This document shows, piece by piece, positions 36,958 through 46,334 of a stretch of DNA of 64,000 bases. The notes beneath the pieces were generated by a model. It made no database searches. It saw only the letters and a list, made by a program, of their open reading frames with translations, and was not told the DNA's origin. The stretch covers positions 1-64,000 of the forward strand of contig CAKQQG010000002.1 of NCBI GenBank assembly GCA_934270705.1, read 5' to 3'. Both the position numbers and the translations under genes were made by a program. This DNA comes from an uncultured Oxalobacter sp. (GTDB lineage: Bacteria > Pseudomonadota > Gammaproteobacteria > Burkholderiales > Burkholderiaceae_D). Numbering within the stretch: the stretch's first letter is position 1; the number at the start of each line of letters is the position of its first letter.

Positions 36958-37053
36958 TTCCGCAATAAATCCAGACTGTTGCAAGTTTTACATCTTTTTG
37001 TCTTCCGAACTGTTTATTTCATCGGCAGATTTCTTTAACATGAGCGTAAGGTT

Positions 37054-37079
37054 TGTCATGCGATGGTCATCGCATGACA
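37054..37079 (+). promoter_or_regulatory. Perfect inverted repeat upstream of the DUF748 genes
   Basis: TGTCATGCGAT pairs perfectly with ATCGCATGACA (11 base pairs, loop GGTC). It lies 58 bases before the start of the first DUF748 gene. It could be an operator or a 5'-UTR stem. No T-run follows it. Confidence 0.5.
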
Positions 37080-37136
37080 GATTGTCCTGGCTGGCGTCAT
37101 AACAGCCGGAATTTTCCGGCCAGAAAGGAGATGGCG

Positions 37137-40100
37137 ATGCAAAATCCCCTGAAAAAAGTGAATCTGGCCCATTATTGGCAAAAATCATTTGTCAAATGGG
37201 CGGTGGCGATTGTTGCATTGCTGATCGTCGTTTATGGTGTTGTCGGCTTTCTCGTCTTGCCGGGCATATTGCGTGACAAGGCGCAAGAGTTCGTGTACGG
37301 CAAGTTCGAGCGAACACTGGTTTTGTCGGATATCTCGTTCAATCCGTTTACACTGGCCGTCGAAATCGATGGGCTGCAACTGTCGGAGCACGGGCGCGAC
37401 GAACCGTTCCTGACGTTTGATCATTTGACGCTGAATGTGTCTGCACAGTCGATTTTCAGGATGGCGCCGGTTATAGAGGAAATCAGGTTGATCAATCCGA
37501 CGGTACGTCTCGTCCGTACTGAAAACCATCATTACAATATCGACGATTTCGTGGCCTTTGCCATGGAACCCAAAGAGGACGATTCACCGGCACGTTTTTC
37601 CATCAACAACATCCAGATCGAAAATGCGAAGATCGAATTTGACGATCGGCCGAAAAACAAACGGCATGTAGTGGACGAACTGAATGTAACGGTTCCTTTT
37701 GTATCGTCCATCCCGTCGCAGGTCGATATTTTCGTCGATCTGGCAGTCAGCGGAAAATTCAATAACGAAAAGATCGCACTGACCGGCAAGGCGCGTCCGT
37801 TCTTCAAGGAAAAAGACGGTAAGGTCACGGTCAATCTGGACAGAATCGATTTGCCTTCCTATGTGGATTATTTGCCGTTTACACCCAAATTCGCCCTGAA
37901 AGACGGAAAGGTATCCATTCAGATGGACGTCGGGTTCGAGCAACCGGAAAACGGCAAGCCAGGTCTGACACTGGCAGGCAATGTCTTGCTCGAATCGCTG
38001 GTCATGGATGGAGCAGACGGCCACCCGATCGCCAGAATCCCTGCACTGGGAATCGATCTGGCACAAAGCGATATCTTGTCAGGCAATATCGGAATCGATC
38101 GTATCGAACTCAAATCGCCCGAATTGTATCTGGACAGAAATCGGACCGGAGTCTGGAATGTGTTGCAGCTGGCTGATTTTCCACAAGGTAAAAAGACGGA
38201 TAAGACCGCGACTGCCGACAAGGATGCAAACAAGACGGCCATTCCCTGGCATATCAGTCTGAAACAGTTTGCCTTGATGGATGGCACGTTCCGTATCAAT
38301 GACCAGAGCCATGCCATACCGGCGGATTTTTCGATCGATCATTTCGGTTTGAGTGTCGATGGAGTCGTTCTGGATATTCCGGGACGCCATGTGACGGTAG
38401 AGAAAGTCGTATCCGAAGGGACGAGTATCGGGTTTTTGCATGGGAAACTGAAAAAACAGCAAAAGACACGTGTTCCGGCAAAGGCAATCCGGAAGGCGGT
38501 CAGCGAAGCGGGCGAGCAAACGGGTTTCGGTTTCCAGATCAACCATGCTGAAATCAGGGATTGGTCGATTCATTTCGAAAATCGTGATGCAGGTCAGAAA
38601 GTCGTAACGGATGTGGAAGGACTGACAGTCGTCGTTGACAATCTGTCCAGCCAGCCGGATCAGACGGTACAGCTGGCTGTGGATGCGAAAGTCAATCAGC
38701 ATGGAACATTGTCGCTGGCAGGGAATCTGAATCTGTCGCCATTGAAGGCGGAAATCGATCTGGATTTCAGAAAGGTGGATATCCGTTTTGTCCAGCCTTA
38801 CATTGACGAATTTGTCAATCTGTCGGTCAGACAGGCTGATTTGACACTTCAAGGCAAATTGCAGCTGGCGCAGACGAAACGCAACAGCCTGCAGACCCAT
38901 TTTACGGGTAATGGCGGTATCGGCAAACTGGTGACGGTCGATCAGCTGAGTCGGCAGCCGTTTGTCAGCTGGAATGATTTGTCCCTGAAAGGCATCCGGT
39001 TCGATCTGGCGCCATTGTCGATAGTGGTCGATCAGGTCAGGCTGGATAATTTGTCTGCGCGGGTGATTCTCAGTTCCGCGGGTCGCCTCAATCTTCAGGA
39101 CATCATGAGAAGCGAAGCCGGTGGCAGAAAGAGTCTGACGGATGCGGAAGAAAAAAGCAGGTTAGCGTCAGAAACACCGGCAGCTGGTACGAGAGTGGCG
39201 ACCACGTCGAAAAAAGGTCCGGGTTATTCTGTCAAGATCGGAAAATGGTTGATAAACAAAGGCAGAATCCGTTTTTCAGACAATTTCATTCGTCCGAGAT
39301 ATACGGCAAATCTGAGCAATTTGCAGGGATCGGTTTCCGGGTTGTCTACGGCGGCGAACAAACGGGCTGCTGTCAATCTCAGAGGGCGAGTCAATGGTGC
39401 TCCGCTGGCGATTACCGGTTCATTCAATCCGTTCGGCAGTCTTGCGCTTGATATCAAGGCAAAAGTAAAGGGTATGGAACTGGCGCAGTTCAGTGCCTAT
39501 TCGGGAAAGTATATCGGGTACGGAATCGAGAAAGGCAAATTATCTTTCGATGTGGCCTACAAGGTGGAAAACGATCAGCTTTCTGCGGAAAATGCCCTGA
39601 TTCTTGATCAGCTGACACTGGGTGAGAAGGTGGAAAGCGAGTCTGCGCTCAATTTGCCGGTCAGCCTGGCGTTGTCGTTGCTGAAAGACAGAAACGGTGT
39701 GATCGATATCAATTTGCCGGTTGGCGGTTCGCTCAACGATCCGGAATTTTCTGTCGGCGGAATTGTCTTGCGTGTGATAGTCAATCTGATTCAGAAAGCG
39801 GTAACGGCGCCATTCTCCTTGCTGGCATCGGTAATCGGTGATTCCGAGGAACTTTCCTGGTTGCCGTTCGATCCGGGCAGTCATGCCATTTCACCTGCTG
39901 GTGAAAAGAAACTCGGCGTACTTGCCAGGGCGCTGGAAGAACGTCCCGGATTAAGTCTGGAACTTGCGGGCAGATACGACCCGGCAGTCGATAGCGAAGG
40001 ACTGGGCAAAATGACGATCCTGCGCAAGATCAAAGCGGAAAAAGCACATGAAGCCGGACAGGCTGTCGCAGCGAAAGATATCGTTCTCAGTGAAAAGGAA

Positions 40101-40394
40101 TATGCTGAAGGGGTGAAAGAGCTGTATGACGATGAAGACTTCGACAAACCGAGGAACTGGATCGGATTCAGCAAGTCATTGCCGTTGCCGGAAATGGAAA
40201 AACTGTTGTCACGGCATTATGCCGGCAAAAAGGACGACATGATCCGGTTGGCGGACAGACGGGCGCAGGCCGTGAAAAACTGGCTGGTGGAACAGGGCAA
40301 AATTTCGGAAGAAAGGCTGTTCGTGACGGCAAGCAAGGCGCGTGAGACCGCAGGGGAAGAATCTGGTAGTCGTGTGGATTTCTCTCTGAAGTGA
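37137..40394 (+). CDS. AsmA-like DUF748 protein 1
   Basis: A 1,085-residue protein with a single N-terminal membrane segment (AVAIVALLIVVYGVVGFLVLP, about 22-42), then a very long beta-rich periplasmic region of the AsmA-like/DUF748 type: FERTLVLSDISFNPFTLAVEIDGL, FSINNIQIENAKIEFDD, the RFSDNF block near 711. The C-terminal OmpA-like part (LPFDPGSHAISPAGEKKLGVL, then DRRAQAVKNWLVEQGKISEERLFVTAS) may contact peptidoglycan. AsmA-like proteins form hydrophobic grooves that move lipids between membranes; this is inferred here. AAGGAG touches the ATG at 37131, so the ATG at 37137 is preferred. Confidence 0.88.
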   Translation: MQNPLKKVNLAHYWQKSFVKWAVAIVALLIVVYGVVGFLVLPGILRDKAQEFVYGKFERTLVLSDISFNPFTLAVEIDGLQLSEHGRDEPFLTFDHLTLNVSAQSIFRMAPVIEEIRLINPTVRLVRTENHHYNIDDFVAFAMEPKEDDSPARFSINNIQIENAKIEFDDRPKNKRHVVDELNVTVPFVSSIPSQVDIFVDLAVSGKFNNEKIALTGKARPFFKEKDGKVTVNLDRIDLPSYVDYLPFTPKFALKDGKVSIQMDVGFEQPENGKPGLTLAGNVLLESLVMDGADGHPIARIPALGIDLAQSDILSGNIGIDRIELKSPELYLDRNRTGVWNVLQLADFPQGKKTDKTATADKDANKTAIPWHISLKQFALMDGTFRINDQSHAIPADFSIDHFGLSVDGVVLDIPGRHVTVEKVVSEGTSIGFLHGKLKKQQKTRVPAKAIRKAVSEAGEQTGFGFQINHAEIRDWSIHFENRDAGQKVVTDVEGLTVVVDNLSSQPDQTVQLAVDAKVNQHGTLSLAGNLNLSPLKAEIDLDFRKVDIRFVQPYIDEFVNLSVRQADLTLQGKLQLAQTKRNSLQTHFTGNGGIGKLVTVDQLSRQPFVSWNDLSLKGIRFDLAPLSIVVDQVRLDNLSARVILSSAGRLNLQDIMRSEAGGRKSLTDAEEKSRLASETPAAGTRVATTSKKGPGYSVKIGKWLINKGRIRFSDNFIRPRYTANLSNLQGSVSGLSTAANKRAAVNLRGRVNGAPLAITGSFNPFGSLALDIKAKVKGMELAQFSAYSGKYIGYGIEKGKLSFDVAYKVENDQLSAENALILDQLTLGEKVESESALNLPVSLALSLLKDRNGVIDINLPVGGSLNDPEFSVGGIVLRVIVNLIQKAVTAPFSLLASVIGDSEELSWLPFDPGSHAISPAGEKKLGVLARALEERPGLSLELAGRYDPAVDSEGLGKMTILRKIKAEKAHEAGQAVAAKDIVLSEKEYAEGVKELYDDEDFDKPRNWIGFSKSLPLPEMEKLLSRHYAGKKDDMIRLADRRAQAVKNWLVEQGKISEERLFVTASKARETAGEESGSRVDFSLK

Positions 40395-40424
40395 CGGGAG
40401 ATTCTGGCGGAAATACAGGAATAG

Positions 40425-43400
40425 ATGGCGGAACCGATGACGGAACAAAAAACGGGTGCTGGCAAAAATGGCAAACGTGTCTGGCCAAGGTATGTGCTGA
40501 CAGGTTTTTTGTCTTTTCTGGCATTGTTGCTGGTGATAATAGGTGCCGGTATCGTGTTTCTTCCGGATATTGTCCAGTCAAAGGCTCGCGATTTCATGGC
40601 CGAGCAGTTCGATCGCAAGCTGACGGTCGGCGACATCAGCATGAATGTATTCAGCCTGACGATGGAAATGAAAGACGTCAGTTTGTCAGAATCCGGCGGC
40701 AACGGAACATTCGCTTCTTTCGATCGTCTGTTTGTCGAACTTTCACCAGAGACGTTGACTTCATTCAATCCGGTGATCAAACAGATCCGGTTGACGAAAC
40801 CAGAGGTTCATATCGTTCGCAATCAGGAGCGGGTTTTCAATATCGCCGATATGGTGTCCTATTTTTCGCAGACAGAAGAAAAAAAGGAAGATACTGGCAA
40901 AACGCTCTTTTCCATCAACAATATCCAGATCGAAAACGGGACGATCAGGGCTGACGATGAAGCGCGCGACAAACATTTGCTGATCGATGATCTGAATATC
41001 AGCCTGCCGTTTATCGGCAATATGCCGACGGATGTCGATATATTCGTCAATTTCGGGATCACGGCACGTATCAACAAGGACAAGATCGAACTGATCGGCA
41101 AGTCGAAACCATCGCGTGATCGCAAAGGAGGCAGAATCGGTCTCAAACTGGAGCGGTTCGATCTTCCGACATATCTGGGATACTTGCCGTTCGATCCGGG
41201 TTTCAAACTCAAAAGCGGGAAATTTTCGGCCGATCTGGATATTGTTTTTGCCAAAAGGGAAGAGGATAAACGCCCTATTTATGTCGAAGGAAGTGTGACA
41301 CTGGATTCGGTGTGGCTGACAGAGCCGGATAATACGGATGTATTCCGTTTTTCGGAACTGAAATTCGATATCGCCAGAAGCGATGTCGTATCCAGACAGA
41401 TTGCGATAGACCGTATCGGACTGAAAGGCTCGCGCGTCTTTGTGGATCGCAATGCTGGCGGCCAGTGGAACTTCCAGCGTTTGCTGGCCGGTTTGCCACG
41501 CAAGAAGACATCTCAAACCGATGAAGCCGAGAAGAAGAAATCTGCACAGGCAAAGCGTGCTCTGACGGTTGATGTCCGCGAGCTGGCGATTGACCGCGGG
41601 CAAGTCAGACTGACGGATCGTGTGTCAGGTATTCAGTTCGACAGCGGCAGCATAACAACGAATCTTGGCCTGCACCTGGACGTTGTGCCGGACGAAAAGC
41701 CGAGGCTTTTTGCCGGTGGCAATGTAATGCTGAATGCGACAGGACTTTCCGGATTGCGAAATCGTGCAACCATTTTCCGGCTTGCCGGACTGAAAGTCGA
41801 TATCGGTAGAAGCGATGTGTTGTCCGGCCACATCGGGATTAACCATATCGGTCTGAAAAATCCGCAAGTCTTTCTGGCGCGGGATCGTAACGGTCAGTGG
41901 AATATCGGATCATTGATGAAGTTGGGTCAAGGGACGGCATCTGATAGCCATGTATCAAGTAATGCGGCGTCGGGTAATGTACCGCTCGTGATCGATCTCG
42001 GTGCATTGCTAATCGAAGGGGGGCAAATGCGTTTTTCGGATTATGCCTATGCGACGCCAGTCCAAATATCGGCAGACCATTTCGGACTGAATGTCGAGAA
42101 ACTGACCCTGGATATGAACAATCGTTATCTGTCTGCAGATAAAGTGATTTCTTCCGGTACACAGGTACAGATGATCCACGATTTACCGGAGCTGATCGCC
42201 CGCTTGCAAGGCAAGGACAAGGCCCGGGTTGTCAAAAAAGCCGCTCATACGGCATCAAGTCATACCGGTTTCCGTTTCCGGTTGAAACAGGCTGGTGTCA
42301 AGGGATGGGCGATACACTTTGAAAACCGGCATGAACGGCAGCCTGTCGTGACGACTGTCCGGCAACTGGATGTCATGCTGGAAAATCTGACCGAGGCAGC
42401 GGACAAGCCGGTGCCGTTACGCTTCCAAGCCAAAGTCAATGATCGGGGATCGATTGCCGTCAAAGGGAATGTGACCGCATCGCCGCTGAAAGCCGAACTG
42501 GATATGGATATCGGGGATGTGGATATCCGTTTTGTCCAGCCGTATATCAATGATTATGTGAATCTGAAATTGCGGCAGGCGGATTTGTCGGTGAAGGGGA
42601 AATTGTCCGCACATCAGGACAAGGATGGGCGCTTGCGAGGCCAGTTCCGTGGCGGGTTATCGATCGATCGACTGGCCGCGGTTGACCAGTTGACGGAACA
42701 ACCGTTCATGAGCTGGAAGGATCTGGCGTTCGAGGGCGTCACTGTTGATTTGGATCCACTCTCGATCGTGGTGGACAGGGCGAAGATGAGCGACATGTCG
42801 GCACGGATTATTCTGTCGTCGGAAGGCAGACTGAATTTGCAGGATATTTTGCGCAGCAAGGCAGGCGGGCAAAAAAGTCTGACAGATAGCGATGCCGTGC
42901 GGAAAAACCGTGCGCGTACCGCAGCGATGAAACGTTCCGGAAAAAGACGGAAACAAAACAGGAAGGTTGCAGCAGCCAAGCCGCCGTTTTCGATTGCCAT
43001 CAAACGCTGGCAGCTCCGTAACGGTAGCGTCCGTTTCTCCGATAATTTCATCAAACCTCGCTATACGGCCAATATTCGCAACTTACGTGGCGGTGTCCGG
43101 AATATCTCGAATGATCCGGCGACCCAGTCACGGATATGGATGAAGGGGCAGGTCAATGGTGCGCCGCTGGTGGTTTCGGGGTATATCAATCCGTTGAGTG
43201 ATTCGCTTTCACTCAATATCAAGGCACAGGTGACGGGAATGGAACTGGCGCAATTCAGTGCCTATACCGGGAAATATCTGGGTTACGGAATTGAAAAAGG
43301 GAAATTGTCATACAAGGCGTCTTACCGTATCAGCAATGGCAAACTGGCTGCCGAAAATTCCCTGATTCTCGATCAATTGACACTGGGAGAGAAAGTCAAA

Positions 43401-44144
43401 AGCGATGAAGCGACCGATTTGTCTATCGAGCTGGCACTGGCCCTGCTGAAAGACAGCGATGGAGTGATCGATATCAATGTCCCGATCGCAGGATCGCTGA
43501 ACGATCCGGAATTTTCGCTGGGCAGTATTGTCGGTACGGTGATCATGAATGCGCTGAAAAAGGTTGTGACAGCTCCGTTTTCTTTCCTGGCATCGCTCAA
43601 CGAGAATGAAAAAGAACTTTCCGGTATGACTTTTGCGCCGGGCAGTGCGGAATTGACTGAAAAAGGCGTGCAGCGTCTGGAAAGAATGGCGCGCGGGTTG
43701 GCAAAACGACCGCACATCAAGCTGGAGATTACAGGGCGTTATGATGATGTCGCAGATCGTGCTGGACTGGGTGAGAGGGTATTGAACTGGAAAATCAGTG
43801 CGCTTAAACGGAAAAAACAGTCGATTCCGTCCTTTGAGGAAGTTTCGGTTTCACAGGCGGAATATCCGGCGTTGCTGCACGAAGTGTATCGGAACGAATC
43901 TTTCGACAAGCCGGAAAATGTGTCCGATGCCGAGATGGAGAAACTGTTGGCACAGTATTACGCCAGACGGGACGACAATTTGATATTGCTGGCGAACCGG
44001 CGTGCAGAAGCCGTCAAGAACTGGCTTGTCCTGAAAGGTAACTTGTCGGACGAAAGGATTTATCTGTTGGCCAGCAAGAAAGCCGAGGCTGAAAAAGACA
44101 GGCCTGCACACCGTGTCGATTTCAATTTGCGTTGGAAGAACTGA
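40425..44144 (+). CDS. AsmA-like DUF748 protein 2 (longer paralog)
   Basis: A 1,239-residue paralog of the preceding gene, 30 bases downstream and surely cotranscribed. It has the same plan: one membrane segment (LTGFLSFLALLLVIIGAGIVFLP), beta-rich body (FSINNIQIENGTIRADD, FSDNFIKPRYTANIRNLRG, LDQLTLGEKVKSDE) and OmpA-like end (FAPGSAELTEKGVQRLERMA). The length difference comes mainly from a repeated ~143-residue module: the block starting VTLDSVWL (near 291) and ending GQWNFQRLL recurs as VMLNATGL (near 434) ending GQWNIGSLM, whereas protein 1 has it once. Start 40425 follows AGGAAT. Confidence 0.9.
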   Translation: MAEPMTEQKTGAGKNGKRVWPRYVLTGFLSFLALLLVIIGAGIVFLPDIVQSKARDFMAEQFDRKLTVGDISMNVFSLTMEMKDVSLSESGGNGTFASFDRLFVELSPETLTSFNPVIKQIRLTKPEVHIVRNQERVFNIADMVSYFSQTEEKKEDTGKTLFSINNIQIENGTIRADDEARDKHLLIDDLNISLPFIGNMPTDVDIFVNFGITARINKDKIELIGKSKPSRDRKGGRIGLKLERFDLPTYLGYLPFDPGFKLKSGKFSADLDIVFAKREEDKRPIYVEGSVTLDSVWLTEPDNTDVFRFSELKFDIARSDVVSRQIAIDRIGLKGSRVFVDRNAGGQWNFQRLLAGLPRKKTSQTDEAEKKKSAQAKRALTVDVRELAIDRGQVRLTDRVSGIQFDSGSITTNLGLHLDVVPDEKPRLFAGGNVMLNATGLSGLRNRATIFRLAGLKVDIGRSDVLSGHIGINHIGLKNPQVFLARDRNGQWNIGSLMKLGQGTASDSHVSSNAASGNVPLVIDLGALLIEGGQMRFSDYAYATPVQISADHFGLNVEKLTLDMNNRYLSADKVISSGTQVQMIHDLPELIARLQGKDKARVVKKAAHTASSHTGFRFRLKQAGVKGWAIHFENRHERQPVVTTVRQLDVMLENLTEAADKPVPLRFQAKVNDRGSIAVKGNVTASPLKAELDMDIGDVDIRFVQPYINDYVNLKLRQADLSVKGKLSAHQDKDGRLRGQFRGGLSIDRLAAVDQLTEQPFMSWKDLAFEGVTVDLDPLSIVVDRAKMSDMSARIILSSEGRLNLQDILRSKAGGQKSLTDSDAVRKNRARTAAMKRSGKRRKQNRKVAAAKPPFSIAIKRWQLRNGSVRFSDNFIKPRYTANIRNLRGGVRNISNDPATQSRIWMKGQVNGAPLVVSGYINPLSDSLSLNIKAQVTGMELAQFSAYTGKYLGYGIEKGKLSYKASYRISNGKLAAENSLILDQLTLGEKVKSDEATDLSIELALALLKDSDGVIDINVPIAGSLNDPEFSLGSIVGTVIMNALKKVVTAPFSFLASLNENEKELSGMTFAPGSAELTEKGVQRLERMARGLAKRPHIKLEITGRYDDVADRAGLGERVLNWKISALKRKKQSIPSFEEVSVSQAEYPALLHEVYRNESFDKPENVSDAEMEKLLAQYYARRDDNLILLANRRAEAVKNWLVLKGNLSDERIYLLASKKAEAEKDRPAHRVDFNLRWKN

Positions 44145-44155
44145 ATGTTCCAGCG

Positions 44156-44743
44156 TCAGGGGCTGCCAACCGGACGTTTGGCGAAAGTTCTGCTCAGAAA
44201 AGGGGAACCGGCCAGCCCGAATCGCCAGGGCGTCTCTTTTGCGCGGGAAATACCGATACGCGGGCCGGATACGATGGTAACGGGATGTGGTGACGGTTCA
44301 ATGCGGCACGACAGGGAATCCAGGGACAGACCATTATCGCTTCCCGTAATTCCCAATGCCTGACACAGCCGTCCGGGACCGGAGCAGAGCAGCCGGACAT
44401 CCGTCATGGCGCGCCGTTTCTGCATGAGCGGAATGCCCTTGACCGGTTCGATAGCCCGAATCAGTACGGCAGCACCTTGTCCTGATGGACAACAGACGAC
44501 ATTGACACACCAGTGAATGCCGTAGGAACGGTAAACGTAAAGATGACCCGGCGGGCCGAACATGACGGCATTGCGCGGGGTCTTGCCACCAAAACTGTGA
44601 GATGCCGGATCCGCTTCATCATAAGCTTCCGTTTCGACGATGATGCCGCCGGTACCGCGAAAGGAAAAGAAGGTGCCAATGAGCTGTTGTGCCAGTATGT
44701 CAGGCGCAACGGAAAAGTCGATTCCTGCAATGACACGTGTCAT
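44156..44743 (-). CDS. 3-methyladenine DNA glycosylase, MPG/AAG family
   Basis: A 195-residue base-excision repair enzyme that removes alkylated or deaminated purines. Conserved blocks are the active-site GGIIVETEAYDEADPASHSFGGKTPRNAVMF (catalytic Glu in ETEAY), GHLYVYRSYGIHWCVNVV and GPGRLCQALGI. The stop faces the DUF748-2 stop, 11 bases away. A second, unrelated alkyl-base glycosylase (HhH-GPD type) is encoded 3 kb away. Confidence 0.95.
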   Translation of the reverse strand: MTRVIAGIDFSVAPDILAQQLIGTFFSFRGTGGIIVETEAYDEADPASHSFGGKTPRNAVMFGPPGHLYVYRSYGIHWCVNVVCCPSGQGAAVLIRAIEPVKGIPLMQKRRAMTDVRLLCSGPGRLCQALGITGSDNGLSLDSLSCRIEPSPHPVTIVSGPRIGISRAKETPWRFGLAGSPFLSRTFAKRPVGSP

Positions 44744-44779
44744 GTGATGTGACGTATGACAAAAAGCGGTCGGAGATGT

Positions 44780-45547
44780 TCAGCAAGTGTGTCGCTGAAG
44801 ATCGCCTTCCTGTGTCAGCACAATCCAGTCCCCGCGTGCCGGACTGATATCGAGATTCCAGTCGGAGAGCACCAGCCGGATACGCTCACCGTTTGCGCTT
44901 TGATGTATGTGGTGACCGGAATGGTGCGTGTGGCCGTGGATCAGGACGGTTGCTCCAGTCCGGTCGAACAACTCATCGATGACGGACGTATTGACATCCA
45001 TCATTTTCGCCGATTTTTCCTGATTACCCTTTTGGCTGTCTTCACGCATACCGGCGATCAGCGCCTTGCGTTGTGCCAGTGGCATGGAGAGGAACTGTTT
45101 TTGCCAGAGCGGATTGCGAACCATTGTTCTGAATTGCATGTAAGCCGGATCGTCTGTGCATTGTGCATCACCATGAACCAGTGCGATTTTCTTTCCGGCC
45201 AGCTCAATGACCGCAGGTTCAGGCAAGGCTTTTGCGCCTGTGGCTTCAAGGAAGCGGTCTCCGGTCAGGAAATCGCGATTGCCGCAAATCCAGAAAATGT
45301 CCGTGCCGCTGTCGGACAGTGTACGGATCGCGCCGACAACGGTTTTCAGGTATTCCGAATCCATATCATCGTCGCCTGCCCAGTATTCGAACAGGTCGCC
45401 GAGAATATAGAGCCGTTCGGTCTGTTTACCTTGCGTTTGCAAAAAGTCCAGAAACGCACGGGTTGTTTCCGGCAGGGCCGGTTGCAAGTGCAGATCGGAG
45501 ATGAAGATGGCTTTTTGTCGGGTATTCGTTTGGGCAGGCTGGTTCAT
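44780..45547 (-). CDS. lpxH: UDP-2,3-diacylglucosamine diphosphatase
   Basis: Hydrolyses UDP-2,3-diacylglucosamine to lipid X in lipid A synthesis. A 255-residue calcineurin-like phosphoesterase with metal motifs AIFISDLHL, LYILGDLFEYWAGDDD, WICGNRDF, LVHGDAQCT and the final HGHTHHSGHH. It is peripherally membrane-bound. It is followed on the operon by ppiB upstream (26 bases) and shares the conserved lpxH-ppiB-cysS neighbourhood. Confidence 0.96.
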   Translation of the reverse strand: MNQPAQTNTRQKAIFISDLHLQPALPETTRAFLDFLQTQGKQTERLYILGDLFEYWAGDDDMDSEYLKTVVGAIRTLSDSGTDIFWICGNRDFLTGDRFLEATGAKALPEPAVIELAGKKIALVHGDAQCTDDPAYMQFRTMVRNPLWQKQFLSMPLAQRKALIAGMREDSQKGNQEKSAKMMDVNTSVIDELFDRTGATVLIHGHTHHSGHHIHQSANGERIRLVLSDWNLDISPARGDWIVLTQEGDLQRHTC

Positions 45548-45573
45548 GGATGGATCCGGAATAGATGAAACAA

Positions 45574-46062
45574 TCAGATTTCTTCAGCTTTTTCGATGAT
45601 GACGTCTTCCAGCGGGACATCGGCATGCATGCCGGCACGACCGGTCGCCACTCTTCTGATGCGATCGACGACGTCTTTTCCGTCAGTTACCTTGCCGAAT
45701 ACGCAATAGCCCCAGCCATCCTGTCCGGGATAGTCGAGGAAGTCATTGTTATTGACGTTGATGAAAAATTGCGCGGTTGCGGAATGCGGATCCGGCGTTC
45801 TGGCCATGGCGATGGAATATGTTTCGTTGGACAGGCCGTTGTTGGCTTCGTTTTCGATCGGCGGGTTGGTTTTCTTCTGTTTCATGCCGGGTTCGAAGCC
45901 GCCGCCCTGAATCATGAAGCCGTCGATGACCCGATGGAAGATGGTGTTGTTGTAAAAACCGGAACGTACATAAGACAGGAAGTTGTCAACGGTTTTGGGT
46001 GCGTTGGCAGCGTCCAGTTCAATCTTGATCGTGCCGAAATTGGTGTGCAATGCGACGGTCAT
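45574..46062 (-). CDS. ppiB: Cytosolic peptidyl-prolyl cis-trans isomerase (cyclophilin)
   Basis: A 162-residue cyclophilin without a signal peptide, so cytosolic (PpiB type). Motifs are [45 protein letters not shown] (active site Arg and Phe) and [15 protein letters not shown] with [17 protein letters not shown] lies before the ATG. Cotranscribed with lpxH and divergent from cysS. Confidence 0.97.
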   Translation of the reverse strand: MTVALHTNFGTIKIELDAANAPKTVDNFLSYVRSGFYNNTIFHRVIDGFMIQGGGFEPGMKQKKTNPPIENEANNGLSNETYSIAMARTPDPHSATAQFFINVNNNDFLDYPGQDGWGYCVFGKVTDGKDVVDRIRRVATGRAGMHADVPLEDVIIEKAEEI

Positions 46063-46334
46063 AATTTTCCTTTGATAGGTTAGAAAGAAACAGTATGCCA
46101 GTTGGCCCGTACGGGAACCACGCCACTACTGCAAGAGCAGGTGGCGGAAAAACGGTGAATGCTTTTCCATATGGGAAAACATTCTAGCAAACTCTGGATG
46201 GGCGGGATATTATCGCAGCTTCAAATACCGCTGTTTTTGCATGGTTCATTGTTTTTCTTGTGTCAACCGGACATGTCAAAATGACGGTTACACAGTAAAA
46301 TACCCGTTTATTTGATTTCATTTCAAAGTCGAAG
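46063..46334. promoter_or_regulatory. ppiB-cysS divergent intergenic region with palindrome
   Basis: This 272-base region must hold promoters for both sides. It contains a near-perfect 28-base palindrome (46157-46184) centred on CCATATGG: GAATG, then TTTTCC-ATAT-GGGAAAA, then CATTC. A similar core TTTCCATATGGAAA occurs at 32561-32574 near tRNA-Leu. No regulator is known to me for this sequence. Confidence 0.45.
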
